Shown here one piece after another: positions 31,987 to 40,892 of a DNA stretch of 64,000 nucleotides. The stretch is from NCBI RefSeq assembly GCF_016907475.1, contig NZ_JAFBCA010000001.1, forward strand, positions 744,001 to 808,000, read 5' to 3'. The stretch comes from Nocardioides cavernae (GTDB lineage: Bacteria > Actinomycetota > Actinomycetes > Propionibacteriales > Nocardioidaceae). Every line of letters begins with the position of its first letter. Position 1 is the stretch's first letter. Below the pieces are notes generated by a model, which made no database searches, was not told the DNA's origin, and saw nothing but the letters and a program-made list of their open reading frames with translations. A program made the translations under genes and the position numbers.

Positions 31987-33153
31987 GTGGCGTCACCGCC
32001 CGGGAGACAGCTCGTGGCCTCCGTCGCGGCGGTCGTCGTCGTCGCGGCGACCGTGGGCGCGCTGGTCGGCGGGTTCCCCGACCTGCACGTCTACCGGTAC
32101 GCCGGTCAGTCCGTGCTCGACCAGTGGCCGGCCTACCGGTACGACGACCCGGTCACCGGCTACCCGCTGACCTACCCGCCCTTCGCGGCGCTCCTGATGG
32201 TGCCGGTCGCGTTGCTGCCCGGCTGGGCGGCGGCCGGGCTGTGGACGGGCCTCTCGGCGGGCTGCCTGGCAGCGGTCGTCGTCCTCGTGCGACGCGAGCA
32301 GGGTCGGCCCGTCCCCTGGGCGTGGGTGCCTGCGGCATCGCTCGCCGCTCTCGCCCTGGAGCCGGTGTGGCAGAACTACGCCTTCGGGCAGGTCAACGCG
32401 ATCCTGATGCTCCTCGTGCTCGTCGACGTGCTGCGCCCGGAGCGCCGGTGGTCGGGGGTGCTCGTCGGCATCGCTGCCGGGGTGAAGCTCGCGCCGCTGG
32501 TGTTCGTGGTGCTCCTCCTGGTGGTCGGACAGCGGGCTGCTGCCGCCCGTGCTGCGGCGGCGTTCGCGGCCACGGTCGTCGTCGGACTGGTCGCGTTCCC
32601 CGGCGCCGCGTCGTACTGGACCGACGGGCTGCTCGACCCCGGCCGCGTCGGCCCGCCGGCCCTGGCCCACAACCAATCGGTGTCCGGCGCGCTCACCCGG
32701 GTGCTTGGCGCACCACCGCCGGCGGTCCTCTGGTTGGCCGTCGCGGTCCCGCTCACGGCGGGCGTCCTGCTGGTGGCGCGGGCGTGGTGGCGCCGCGGCG
32801 ACCGCGTGATCGCGGCCTGCCTCGGTGCGCTGGCGATGCTGCTCGCCTCGCCGGTGTCGTGGTCGCACCACTGGGTCTGGGCGATGCCCATGGCGCTGGC
32901 GCTGTGGCAGCGCAGCCGGGTCGCGGCCCTGCTCTGGACGGCGGTGTTCGTCGCCCGGCCGATGCTGTGGCTGCCGTGGGCGGAGGGCCGCGAGCTCGAC
33001 TGGCGCTGGTGGGAGCACGTCCCCGGCAACGCCTACGTCCTCGCCTCGCTCGGGATCGTGGCCTGGCTCGCCGTCACGGCGCGAGCGGGAGCTCCTTCAT
33101 CGCGTGGTCGGCGATCTTCTTCATCATGTAGCCGTCGAGCCCGGCGCCGATGA
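31987..33153 (+). CDS. GT87 (DUF2029) mannosyltransferase-type membrane protein
   Basis: 388 residues with about nine to ten hydrophobic helices. The first outer loop has 'DLHVYRYAGQSVLDQWPAY', typical of GT87 polyprenyl-phosphate-mannose-dependent mannosyltransferases such as PimE. 'NYAFGQVNAILMLLVLVDV', 'GVKLAPLVFV' and 'SPVSWSHHWVWAMP' are also family marks. It should add mannose to a lipid or glycan outside the membrane. TAGCCT ends 6 nt before the GTG start. The last 80 bp run antisense into the EcsC gene, so the final 25 residues (Arg/Ser-rich) are probably a recent extension. Confidence 0.85.
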   Translation: MASPPGRQLVASVAAVVVVAATVGALVGGFPDLHVYRYAGQSVLDQWPAYRYDDPVTGYPLTYPPFAALLMVPVALLPGWAAAGLWTGLSAGCLAAVVVLVRREQGRPVPWAWVPAASLAALALEPVWQNYAFGQVNAILMLLVLVDVLRPERRWSGVLVGIAAGVKLAPLVFVVLLLVVGQRAAAARAAAAFAATVVVGLVAFPGAASYWTDGLLDPGRVGPPALAHNQSVSGALTRVLGAPPPAVLWLAVAVPLTAGVLLVARAWWRRGDRVIAACLGALAMLLASPVSWSHHWVWAMPMALALWQRSRVAALLWTAVFVARPMLWLPWAEGRELDWRWWEHVPGNAYVLASLGIVAWLAVTARAGAPSSRGRRSSSSCSRRARRR

Positions 33154-33781
33154 AACCGCCGGCCAGGGGGATGCCGCGGCCGAAGCCGGCGAGCGTCTTC
33201 TCGCTGACCCCGCGCATGAGCCGGAAGCCGACCGCCTTGTTGACCATCATCAGCGCCGCGGGCGGCAGGCCGCCGAGGGCGTACGACGTCGCGCGGCCGC
33301 TGACGCTCGACATGCCGACCTTCTTGAGGACCTCGTCTGACTCCGCGCCGACGAGCACCAGCAGGATCGCGCTGCGGATCCGCTGGTCGTCGACGTCGTA
33401 GCCGCGCAGCACCGCGACGGTGCCGACCATCCGGACCGCCTGGAGGTAGAACTCCGCGACGTTGACCGGCAGCGCGACCGGCATCGTGACGTAGCCGCCG
33501 ACGCCCGTGACGAAGCCGCCGATGCCTCCGGTGACGGTGGTGCGCCGGGCCACCGCGGCGATCGCCTTCTCGCGGTCGCCGCCGGACTTGCGCAGCGCCT
33601 CGTCGGCCACCTCCCGGACGGAGTCCAGCGGGCCGCGCCCGTCGAGGCCGACGTCGAGGAGCATGGTGACCATCCGGTCGATGGCCCCGGGGTCGTGCTG
33701 CGGGTGACCCGAGGCCTCGAGCGCGGACGTGCTCTTCGCCGGCTCGGAGCGGTCGCGGGTGACGAGGTCCTTGAGTCCCAT
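33074..33781 (-). CDS. EcsC family protein
   Basis: 235 residues matching the EcsC family. The centre is Gly-rich and hydrophobic ('TVTGGIGGFVTGVGGYVTMP', 'MPVALPVNVAEFYLQAVRMV'), as in other members, and the C-terminus 'GRGIPLAGGFIGAGLDGYMM' repeats the theme. Bacillus EcsC accompanies an ABC transporter, but the biochemical role is unknown. TAGTGT ends 7 nt before the ATG, supporting leaderless expression. The 3' end overlaps the convergent GT87 gene by 80 bp. Confidence 0.8.
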   Translation of the reverse strand: MGLKDLVTRDRSEPAKSTSALEASGHPQHDPGAIDRMVTMLLDVGLDGRGPLDSVREVADEALRKSGGDREKAIAAVARRTTVTGGIGGFVTGVGGYVTMPVALPVNVAEFYLQAVRMVGTVAVLRGYDVDDQRIRSAILLVLVGAESDEVLKKVGMSSVSGRATSYALGGLPPAALMMVNKAVGFRLMRGVSEKTLAGFGRGIPLAGGFIGAGLDGYMMKKIADHAMKELPLAP

Positions 33782-33885
33782 GCGGCAAACACTACGAACA
33801 CAACGGTGAGACGCCCGTCACACCCTCCTAGCGTCAGGGGTCCGGACGCACTCGGTCGTCCGTCCCCCCACCCCGGAGGCTCGTC

Positions 33886-35298
33886 ATGCCCCACCGTTCT
33901 CCTCTTGCTCGCGCTGCCACCGCGGCCGGCTCGGCCCTGCTGGCCGGCGCCCTGCTCGCCCCCGTGCCCGCGTCGGCCGCCACCGGCCCGACGCCGTCGT
34001 CCTGCCCGGCCGGGGTCGCCGACGTCGCCGACTGCTGGACCGGCCAGGACGACAACGGCGCCTACTACGCCATCGCCGTCCCGCACGACTGGAACGGCGA
34101 CCTCGTCGTCCACGCCCACGGCGGCCCCGACCTCGGCGACGCGTCCGACCCCGCCCGCAGCGTCGAGGACCTCGACCGCTGGGCGGTGATGGCCCGCGAG
34201 GGCTATGCCTGGGTCGGCTCGGCCTACCGCCGCGGCGGATACGGCACCCGGATGGCGGTCGCCGACACCGAGAGCGCCCGCCAGGTCTTCGAGGAGACGT
34301 TCGGCGTGCCCGGCACGACGCTCGCCCACGGCCAGTCGTGGGGCGGTGACGTCGCCGCCAAGCTCGTCGAGGTGCACCCGACGTCGTACGACGGCGTGCT
34401 GCTCACCAACGGCGTGCTGGCCGGCGCCTCCCGCGGTTACGACTACCGCGTCGACCTGCGCACGGTCTACCAGTACTACTGCGGCAACCACCCGCGCCCG
34501 ACCGAGCCGCAGTACCCGCTCTGGATGGGGCTGCGGGAGGACTCGACGATGACCTCGGCTGGTCTCCGCTCGCGCCTGCAGGAGTGCACCGGCAACCAGT
34601 CCGCGCCAGCCGACCGCACCGCGCTGCAGCAGCGCAACCTCGACGACATCCTCGCCGTCACGAAGGTGCCCGAGCGGACCCTTGAGTCGCACCTGCGCTT
34701 CGCCACCTTCACCTTCCGCGACATCGTCCACAACCGCCTCGACGGGCGGAACCCCTTCAGCAACAGGGGTGTGCACTACTCCGGCAGCCACGACGACAAG
34801 GCGCTCAACCAGGGTGTCGAGCGGTTCTCCGCCGACCCGGACGCCAGGCGGGACCTCACCTGGGACAGCGACCTCACCGGCGCAGTGACCATCCCGACCG
34901 TGACGCTCCACGCCATCGACGACCCGACCGCCTTCGTCGAGCACGAGTCTGCCTACCGTGCGACCCGCGAGGGCGCCGGCACCGCCGACACGCTCGTGCA
35001 GGTCTTCAGCCGCGAGTCCGAGCACAGCTCGCTGAGCAACAGCGGGTACGCCGCCGTGCTCGACGCGCTCGACACGTGGGTCGACACCGGCATTGAGCCG
35101 ACGCCCACCGGCGTCGCGGCCACGTGCGGGGGATTCGACACGACGTACGGCAGCGGCTGCTTCCTCGACCCGGCCTTCGAGCCGGCGTCGTACGACAGCC
35201 GCGTCGAGGCGCGCCCGGGCGGCCACCGGTGGCCCACGATGAGCGCCGCGCAGGAGCGGGCCTGGTCGCGGACCCCGGGCATCGGGATCGAGCCGTGA
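33886..35298 (+). CDS. Secreted alpha/beta-hydrolase
   Basis: 470 residues. The signal peptide (cleavage after PVPASA, about 32) leads to an alpha/beta-hydrolase domain: oxyanion region 'VVHAHGGPDLGD', nucleophile elbow 'AHGQSWGGDVA' (G-x-S-x-G with Ser), acid region 'PTVTLHAIDDPTAFVEHESA' and His in 'SRESEHSSLSNSG'. So the triad Ser-Asp-His is recognisable. Extra Cys residues near the C-terminus suggest disulphides outside the cell. The substrate may be a peptide, ester or polymer; not resolvable. The gene stands alone, 44 bp ahead of the two-component kinase gene. Confidence 0.8.
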   Translation: MPHRSPLARAATAAGSALLAGALLAPVPASAATGPTPSSCPAGVADVADCWTGQDDNGAYYAIAVPHDWNGDLVVHAHGGPDLGDASDPARSVEDLDRWAVMAREGYAWVGSAYRRGGYGTRMAVADTESARQVFEETFGVPGTTLAHGQSWGGDVAAKLVEVHPTSYDGVLLTNGVLAGASRGYDYRVDLRTVYQYYCGNHPRPTEPQYPLWMGLREDSTMTSAGLRSRLQECTGNQSAPADRTALQQRNLDDILAVTKVPERTLESHLRFATFTFRDIVHNRLDGRNPFSNRGVHYSGSHDDKALNQGVERFSADPDARRDLTWDSDLTGAVTIPTVTLHAIDDPTAFVEHESAYRATREGAGTADTLVQVFSRESEHSSLSNSGYAAVLDALDTWVDTGIEPTPTGVAATCGGFDTTYGSGCFLDPAFEPASYDSRVEARPGGHRWPTMSAAQERAWSRTPGIGIEP

Positions 35299-35348
35299 CC
35301 CGTGGCTGAGCGGGTGAGGGGCGTCACGCCGGGACCTACGATGTGCCG

Positions 35349-37031
35349 GTGCTGACGCGACCTCGCCACGAGCAGTCCGTGGCTCGCCAGGTGCTGGTGC
35401 TGCAGCTCATCGTGGTGCTGGTCCTGGTCGTGACCGCGCTCGGCCTCGCGACGTACGACGCGCGCAACGACATCCGGGCCAGCGCCCGCGGTGAGGCGGT
35501 GTCGGTCGCGAGGGCGGTGGCGCGCTCGCCGGTGGTCCGTGAGGCGATGGCGACCAGCGAGCCGACCGCTCTGCTCCAGCCCTACGCCGAGGCGGTCCGT
35601 GTCGACACGGGCGTCGACTTCATCGTGGTGATGGACCGCGACCGCACCCGCTGGTCGCACCCCAGCCCCGAGCAGCTCGGCAAGGCCTTCATCGGCAACC
35701 TCGGCGGGGCGCCCGACGGGGACGTCTTCACCGAGGAGTACGTCGGCACGCTGGGGCCGTCGATCCGGGCGATCGTGCCGGTCTTCGGGCAGAGCTCGGC
35801 CTCCGACACCAGCAACGGCGCGCCCGTGGTGGCGCTGGTCGCGGTCGGGATCACGCTGACCCAGCTCGACGACCTGCTCGTCGACGAGTTCGCCGACATC
35901 GTCGTCGCCGCACTCGCCGTCCTCATCGTCGGGATCGTCGGGGCGTGGCTGATCGCGCAGCGGCTGCGGCGCCAGACCCACGGCATGGGCGAGCGCGAGA
36001 TCACCCGGATGTACGAGTACTACAGCGCCGTCCTGCACGCCGTTCGCGAGGGACTGCTGCTGATCGACCTCGACGGCCGGGTCCAGCTCGTCAACGACGA
36101 GGCCCGCCGGCTGCTCAACCTGCCCGGCGACGTGGTCGGTCGGTCGCTCGACGACCTCGGCCTGCCGCCGGCGCTCGTCGAGGCGGCGTCCGGCGAGCGC
36201 GGCGCCGACGAGGTCTACGTGACCGGCGACCACGTCCTGGTCGCCAGCTCCAGCGCTGCCTTCTGGGACGGCAAGGAGGTCGGCGCGGTGGTCACCCTGC
36301 GCGACCACACCGAGCTGCAGGCCGTGACCGGCGAGCTCGACGTCGTCCGCGGCCTCACCGAGTCGCTGCGCGCGCAGACCCACGAGGCCGCCAACCGGTT
36401 GCACACCGTGGTCTCCCTCATCGAGATCGGGCGCACCGAGGAGGCGATCGACTTCGTCACCGACGAGCTCAAGGTCGCGCAGATGCTGACCGACCGCGTC
36501 GTCGGCGCGGTGGGCAACCCGGTCGTCGCGGCACTGCTGCTCGGCAAGTCCGCGGAGGCCGCGGAGCGCGGTATCTCGCTCACCGTCACCGGCGAGCTGC
36601 CGGCGTCGTTCGCCGTCGGCTCGCCGCGCGACCTCGTCACCGTCCTCGGCAACCTCGTCGACAACGCGATCGACGCCGTCGCCGGCACCGCCGATCGCCG
36701 CATCGTCGTGCACCTCGAGGGGTCGCCCGGCCACGCGCGGCTCGTCGTCGGCGACAGCGGACCCGGGCTCACCCCCGAGGAGGCCGCGCACGCCCTCGAG
36801 CGCGGCTGGACCTCCAAGGTCGACGCCGGCGACGCGCACGGCGTGGGTCTCGCCCTCGTCTCGCAGGTCGCCCGGCGCCTCGGCGGCGGGGTGCGGATCG
36901 GCCGGTCCGAGCTCGGCGGCGCCGAGATGGTCGTCGTACTGGGCAGGGCGCCCGAGCCGGCGAGCACGCCGGCGAGCACGTCGACGAGCACGTCGCCGAG
37001 CACGTCGACGAGCGCGGAGGTGCAGGCGTGA
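35349..37031 (+). CDS. CitA/DctS-type sensor histidine kinase
   Basis: 560 residues. TM1 (about 12-35) and TM2 (about 183-205) bracket an extracellular Cache/PDC-like sensor domain. A PAS domain follows ('LHAVREGLLLIDLDGRVQLV'), then the SpoOB-type dimerisation helix with the phosphoacceptor His345 in 'RAQTHEAANRLHTVVSLIEI', and the ATPase domain (N-box 'NLVDNAIDAV', G-box 'GDSGPGL'). Family members sense C4-dicarboxylates, citrate or related acids. The adjacent tct operon fits that role. TACGAT ends 6 nt before this GTG; the GTG at 35343 would add two residues. A Ser/Thr/Pro tail ends the protein and the stop overlaps the regulator start. Confidence 0.88.
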   Translation: MLTRPRHEQSVARQVLVLQLIVVLVLVVTALGLATYDARNDIRASARGEAVSVARAVARSPVVREAMATSEPTALLQPYAEAVRVDTGVDFIVVMDRDRTRWSHPSPEQLGKAFIGNLGGAPDGDVFTEEYVGTLGPSIRAIVPVFGQSSASDTSNGAPVVALVAVGITLTQLDDLLVDEFADIVVAALAVLIVGIVGAWLIAQRLRRQTHGMGEREITRMYEYYSAVLHAVREGLLLIDLDGRVQLVNDEARRLLNLPGDVVGRSLDDLGLPPALVEAASGERGADEVYVTGDHVLVASSSAAFWDGKEVGAVVTLRDHTELQAVTGELDVVRGLTESLRAQTHEAANRLHTVVSLIEIGRTEEAIDFVTDELKVAQMLTDRVVGAVGNPVVAALLLGKSAEAAERGISLTVTGELPASFAVGSPRDLVTVLGNLVDNAIDAVAGTADRRIVVHLEGSPGHARLVVGDSGPGLTPEEAAHALERGWTSKVDAGDAHGVGLALVSQVARRLGGGVRIGRSELGGAEMVVVLGRAPEPASTPASTSTSTSPSTSTSAEVQA

Positions 37032-37708
37032 GCGTCCGGGTCCTGGTCGTCGAGGACGAGCCGCTCGTCGCGGAGGCGCACGCGGAGTACACCCGCCGCG
37101 TCGCGGGCTTCGACGTCGTCGGCGTCGCCAACTCCGCGACCGAGGCCGCCCGCATGCTGGGCGATCGCGAGGTCGACCTGGTGCTGCTCGACATGTACCT
37201 CCCCGACGGCCACGGGCTCGGCCTGCTCCGCAACCTGCGCGCCGGCGGCACCATGTGCGACGTCATCGCGGTCACGTCGGCGCGCGACGCCGAGATGGTG
37301 CGCCGTGCCGTCGCGCACGGGGTCGTGCTCTACCTGATCAAGCCGTTCACGTTCCCGATGTTCCGCGCCAAGCTCGAGCAGTACGCCGACTACCGCCGAC
37401 AGCTCGGCGACGCCCCCGAGCAGGTGATGCAGGACGAGGTCGACCGGATGCTCGGCTCGCTGCGCGTCGCCACCTCCGACGGCGCCCTGCCCAAGGGGCT
37501 CACCGCGGAGCGGCTCAACGAGGCGATGGACCACCTCCGCACGCCCCCCAGCGTGCTGTCCGCCCGCGAGCTCGCCGAGAAGCTCGCCAGCTCGCGCGTC
37601 ACCGCCCGGCGCTACCTGGAGCACCTCGCCGACATCGGTGTCGTCGCCCGGTCGCTGCGCTACGGGGGGAGCGGGCGGCCCGAGGTCGAGTACCGCTGGC
37701 AGCACTAG
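37028..37708 (+). CDS. CitB/DctR-type response regulator
   Basis: 226 residues. Receiver domain with acidic pair 'VVEDEPLVAEAH', phosphoacceptor Asp55 in 'LVLLDMYLPDGHGL' and the conserved Lys in 'LYLIKPF'. The C-terminal half is the HTH typical of CitB/DcuR/DctR regulators ('SARELAEKLASSRVTARRYL'). It is cognate to the kinase upstream, with a GTGA overlap. The likely target is the tctCBA operon encoded convergently, whose upstream region has a tandem 12-bp repeat. A 15-bp stem hairpin follows the stop. Confidence 0.9.
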   Translation: MSVRVLVVEDEPLVAEAHAEYTRRVAGFDVVGVANSATEAARMLGDREVDLVLLDMYLPDGHGLGLLRNLRAGGTMCDVIAVTSARDAEMVRRAVAHGVVLYLIKPFTFPMFRAKLEQYADYRRQLGDAPEQVMQDEVDRMLGSLRVATSDGALPKGLTAERLNEAMDHLRTPPSVLSARELAEKLASSRVTARRYLEHLADIGVVARSLRYGGSGRPEVEYRWQH

Positions 37709-37730
37709 CGCTCCACACGGTGACGTACGA

Positions 37731-37780
37731 GCGGTGAGTGAGACAGGTTCCTGGCGACCAGAACATGTCTCACTCACCGC
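37731..37780. terminator. Bidirectional terminator between response regulator and tctA
   Basis: Perfect 15-bp arms GCGGTGAGTGAGACA / TGTCTCACTCACCGC with a 20-nt loop that itself pairs (GTTC-CTGG with CCAGAAC). It lies between two convergent genes. The arm resembles repeats at 40893-41045. Confidence 0.8.
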
Positions 37781-37792
37781 TTGGTGCGTAGA

Positions 37793-39292
37793 TCAGTCGT
37801 CCTCGCCCTGGAAGACGACCTCGCGCTTGCGGCGTACGGACGGCAGCACCGCGATGATGATGATCAGCGCGGCGAGGATCAGCAGCGACGCCGAGATCGG
37901 CCGGGTCAGGAAGACCGTCGGGTCGCCCCGGCTGATGATCATCGCGCGGCGGAGGTTCTCCTCGAGCAGCGGCCCGAGCACGAAGCCGAGCAGCAGCGGC
38001 GCGGCCTCGCAGCCCCACCGGATGAGGAAGTAGCCCACGACACCGGCGGCGGCGATGGCGAACACGTCCCACGAATTGAGGCCGAGGGAGTAGCAGCCGA
38101 TCGAGGCGAAGGCGATGATCGCCGGGAACATCACCTCGTAGGGCACCGACAGCATCTTCACCCAGATGCCGATGAGCGGCAGGTTGAGCGCCACCAGCAG
38201 CAGGTTGCCCACCCACATCGAGGCGATCAGGCCCCACACCAGCTCGGGCTCGTCGTTGATGACGTTGGGGCCGGGGGTGATGCCCTGGATGATGAAGGCG
38301 CCGACGAGCAACGCCATCACCGGGTGCGCCGGCAGGCCGAGCGAGAGCAGCGGGATGAACGACGTCTGCGCTGCCGCATTGTTGGCCGATTCGGGCGCCG
38401 CGACCCCCTCGATGACGCCGGTGCCGAACTTCTTCGGTTCCTTCGAGAGGTTCTTCTCCACGGAGTACGACGTGAAGCTGGCCAGCACGTGCCCCCCGCC
38501 GGGCAGCACGCCGAGCACCGACCCGAGGGCCGTGCCGCGCAGGACGGGCATTCGGATGCGCCGGAAGTCGTCCCTGCTCAGCCAGAGGCCCTCGACCTTC
38601 TTCGTCACGATCGAGGACGAGTTCTTCGTCTCGAGGTTGCGGATGATCTCCGCGAGGCCGAAGAGGCCGACCGCGAGCGAGACGAAGTCCAGGCCGCCGT
38701 AGAGCTCGCGCACCCCGAAGGTGAAGCGCGGGACACCGGTGAACTGGTCCTGGCCGATCGTGCCGAGCAGCAGGCCCAGCACGATCATGGCGAGTGCCTT
38801 GACCGCCGACCCGCTGGCGAGCGCGATGCTCGCGATCAGGCCCAGGACGACGATCGCGAAGTAGTCCGCCGGGCCGAACTTCAGCGCCAGCTGCGCCAGC
38901 GGCGGGGCGAACAGGGCGAGCACGATGGTGCCCACGGTCCCGGCGAAGAACGACCCGAGGGCCGCCGTCGCAAGGGCCGGTCCGGCCCGCCCCTGTCGGG
39001 CCATCTGGTGCCCGTCCAGCGCCGTCACCACCGATGACGACTCACCTGGCAGGTTGAGCAGGATGGCCGTCGTGGAGCCGCCGTACTGCGCGCCGTAGTA
39101 GATGCCGGCGAGCATGATCAGCGAGGCGACCGGGTCGAACTCGAAGGTGATCGGCAGCAGCAGCGCCACCGTCGCCGTGGGGCCGATGCCGGGCAGCACG
39201 CCGACCGCGGTGCCGAGCGTGACGCCCAGCAGGCAGATCAGGATGTTGGTCGGCTGGAGCGCGGTCTCGAGGCCGAGGAGGATGCCGTCCAC
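37793..39292 (-). CDS. tctA: Tripartite tricarboxylate transporter large permease TctA
   Basis: 499 residues with about twelve hydrophobic helices. Family motifs are clear: 'GTAVGVLPGIGPTATVALLL' near the N-terminus, 'YYGAQYGGSTTAILLNLPGE', and the second half repeat 'GSVLGVLPGGGHVLASFTSY' with 'GVAAPESANNAAAQTSFIPL'. It is the main channel subunit of the TctABC sodium- or proton-coupled transporter for citrate-like acids. It lies 1 bp after tctB. The gene ends at the shared terminator. Confidence 0.95.
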   Translation of the reverse strand: MDGILLGLETALQPTNILICLLGVTLGTAVGVLPGIGPTATVALLLPITFEFDPVASLIMLAGIYYGAQYGGSTTAILLNLPGESSSVVTALDGHQMARQGRAGPALATAALGSFFAGTVGTIVLALFAPPLAQLALKFGPADYFAIVVLGLIASIALASGSAVKALAMIVLGLLLGTIGQDQFTGVPRFTFGVRELYGGLDFVSLAVGLFGLAEIIRNLETKNSSSIVTKKVEGLWLSRDDFRRIRMPVLRGTALGSVLGVLPGGGHVLASFTSYSVEKNLSKEPKKFGTGVIEGVAAPESANNAAAQTSFIPLLSLGLPAHPVMALLVGAFIIQGITPGPNVINDEPELVWGLIASMWVGNLLLVALNLPLIGIWVKMLSVPYEVMFPAIIAFASIGCYSLGLNSWDVFAIAAAGVVGYFLIRWGCEAAPLLLGFVLGPLLEENLRRAMIISRGDPTVFLTRPISASLLILAALIIIIAVLPSVRRKREVVFQGEDD

Positions 39293-39293
39293 G

Positions 39294-39803
39294 TCAGCCT
39301 CCCAACCAGTCGCCGAGCAGCGGCAGCCGCAGCTGCAGCAGCGCCACGAAGACGACCAGGCACAGCGCCGTGATGCCCGCGGCCGTCAGCGCGGCCTTGA
39401 GGGGGCTGGTGCCGTGGCCGGCCATCGCGGCGATGAACGTGGTCACGAACAGCGTCGGGCCGAGCCCGAGTCCGGAGACGAAGAACCCGAAGAACATGAT
39501 CGCCGCCACGAGCAGCCCGCCGCGTCGCCACGGGATCGGCTCCCGCTGGACGTCGCGGATCGACGGGTCGCCGCCGCGGAACCCCATCGCGACGATGAGG
39601 ACCCCGAGCACGACCAGCAGCCCACCGAGCACCAGCGGGACGTAGCCCGAGCCCATCCGTAGCGCCGAGCCGACGTCGTACCGCGAGCCGCCGATGGCGA
39701 ACGCGAGGCCCAGCACGACGAACGCGGCACCCGCGTAGAGGTCCGGCCGGAACGGCGCCGGGCGGTGCCCGGCGCCGTCCACGACGGTGTGGTCGGTGCT
39801 CAT
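39294..39803 (-). CDS. tctB: Tripartite tricarboxylate transporter small permease TctB
   Basis: 169 residues with four hydrophobic helices ('DLYAGAAFVVLGLAFAIGGS' first, a TctB hallmark; last 'LCLVVFVALLQLRLPLLGDW'). It is the small membrane subunit that pairs with TctA. The ATG overlaps the stop of tctC (ATGA) and the stop is one base before tctA, so all three subunits are made from one coupled mRNA. Confidence 0.92.
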   Translation of the reverse strand: MSTDHTVVDGAGHRPAPFRPDLYAGAAFVVLGLAFAIGGSRYDVGSALRMGSGYVPLVLGGLLVVLGVLIVAMGFRGGDPSIRDVQREPIPWRRGGLLVAAIMFFGFFVSGLGLGPTLFVTTFIAAMAGHGTSPLKAALTAAGITALCLVVFVALLQLRLPLLGDWLGG

Positions 39804-40792
39804 CCGCCGGTGACTCCGGACTCCTCGATGATCGGGGTCCACAGGTCGATCTGCTCCTGGAGCTTGGCCGTGTGGGCGTCGGGGGTGACGTCCTCGGCCA
39901 CCGCGGGGGTGGTGCCGAGGTCGGCCATGCTGTCGATGACGTTCTGGTCCTGCAGCGCCACCTCGAGGGCCGCCGTCAGCTTCTCGACGATCTCGTCGGG
40001 CGTCTCGGACGGGACGTAGAGCCCGTGCCACACGCCGACCTCGACGTCGGTCCAGCCCTCCTCGGCGGTCGTCGGGAGGTCGGGCAGCGCCTCGATCGGC
40101 TCCGGCGTGGTGACGGCGTACGCCTTGATGTCACCGGACTGGATCTGCGCGGCCGTGTTGGTCGTCTGGTCGCACATGAAGTCGACCTGGCCACCGACGA
40201 GGTCGGTCAGCGCCGGACCGGTGCCGTCGTACGGCACCTCGGTGAGGTCGACGCCGAGCTGCTGCTCGATGAGGAGGCCGCAGAGCTGGGAGGCGGCGCC
40301 GACGCCGGCGTTGGCGAGGGTGACCGTGTCGGCGTTCTCCTCGACGTAGGTCGCGAGCTCATCGAGCGTCTCGGGCTCGAAGTCCTTGCGCGCGACGATC
40401 GTCATCGGCACGTCGGTGACCAGGCCGACGGTCTTGAAGTCCTCCACCGGGTCGTAGGCCAGGTCGGGGTAGAGGCCCGGGGCCGTCGACATGCCGATGT
40501 GGTGGATCAGCACCTCGTAGCCGTCGGGGTCCGCGTCGGCGACCTGGCCCGCCGCGACGGTGCCGCCCGCGCCCTCGACGTTCTGCACGATGATCTCGGC
40601 GCCGAGCTCCTCGGACATCGGCTCGGCGATGAGGCGGGTGACGGTGTCGGTCGGTCCACCGGCCGCGAACGGCACCACGAGGGTGATGTCGTCGTCGGGG
40701 TAGGCGGCCGGGTCGGCCTCGCCGCCACCACACGCAGCGAGTGTCAACATCGACAGGCAGGCGAGGGTGGCCAGGGGGGTGCGCCGGTGCAT
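39800..40792 (-). CDS. tctC: Tripartite tricarboxylate transporter substrate-binding lipoprotein TctC
   Basis: 330 residues. The lipoprotein signal ends in LAAC (Cys21). The mature part is a Bug/TctC-type binding protein: 'ITLVVPFAAGGPTDTVTRLI', 'VQNVEGAGGTVAAGQVADAD', 'YDGTGPALTDLVGGQVDFMC' and 'GVWHGLYVPSETP'. It captures the acid outside the membrane and delivers it to TctAB; which acid is not deducible. AGGAG lies before the ATG at 40792. The upstream region holds a perfect tandem 12-bp repeat, a probable binding site for the neighbouring response regulator. Confidence 0.93.
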   Translation of the reverse strand: MHRRTPLATLACLSMLTLAACGGGEADPAAYPDDDITLVVPFAAGGPTDTVTRLIAEPMSEELGAEIIVQNVEGAGGTVAAGQVADADPDGYEVLIHHIGMSTAPGLYPDLAYDPVEDFKTVGLVTDVPMTIVARKDFEPETLDELATYVEENADTVTLANAGVGAASQLCGLLIEQQLGVDLTEVPYDGTGPALTDLVGGQVDFMCDQTTNTAAQIQSGDIKAYAVTTPEPIEALPDLPTTAEEGWTDVEVGVWHGLYVPSETPDEIVEKLTAALEVALQDQNVIDSMADLGTTPAVAEDVTPDAHTAKLQEQIDLWTPIIEESGVTGG

Positions 40793-40866
40793 GGGAGCTC
40801 CTAGATCGGGGAGTGTGTCGCCGGTCACACTCCCCACCCGCAGGCCCCGGGTCACCGTTGTGCACC

Positions 40867-40890
40867 TTGTGTTCACGGTTGTGTTCACGG
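40867..40890. promoter_or_regulatory. Tandem 12-bp direct repeat upstream of tctC
   Basis: TTGTGTTCACGG occurs twice back to back, about 75 bp before the tctC ATG, preceded by a weaker third copy. Direct repeats at about one helical turn suit a response-regulator dimer; the CitB-type regulator at 37028-37708 is the obvious candidate. Confidence 0.55.
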
Positions 40891-40892
40891 CC

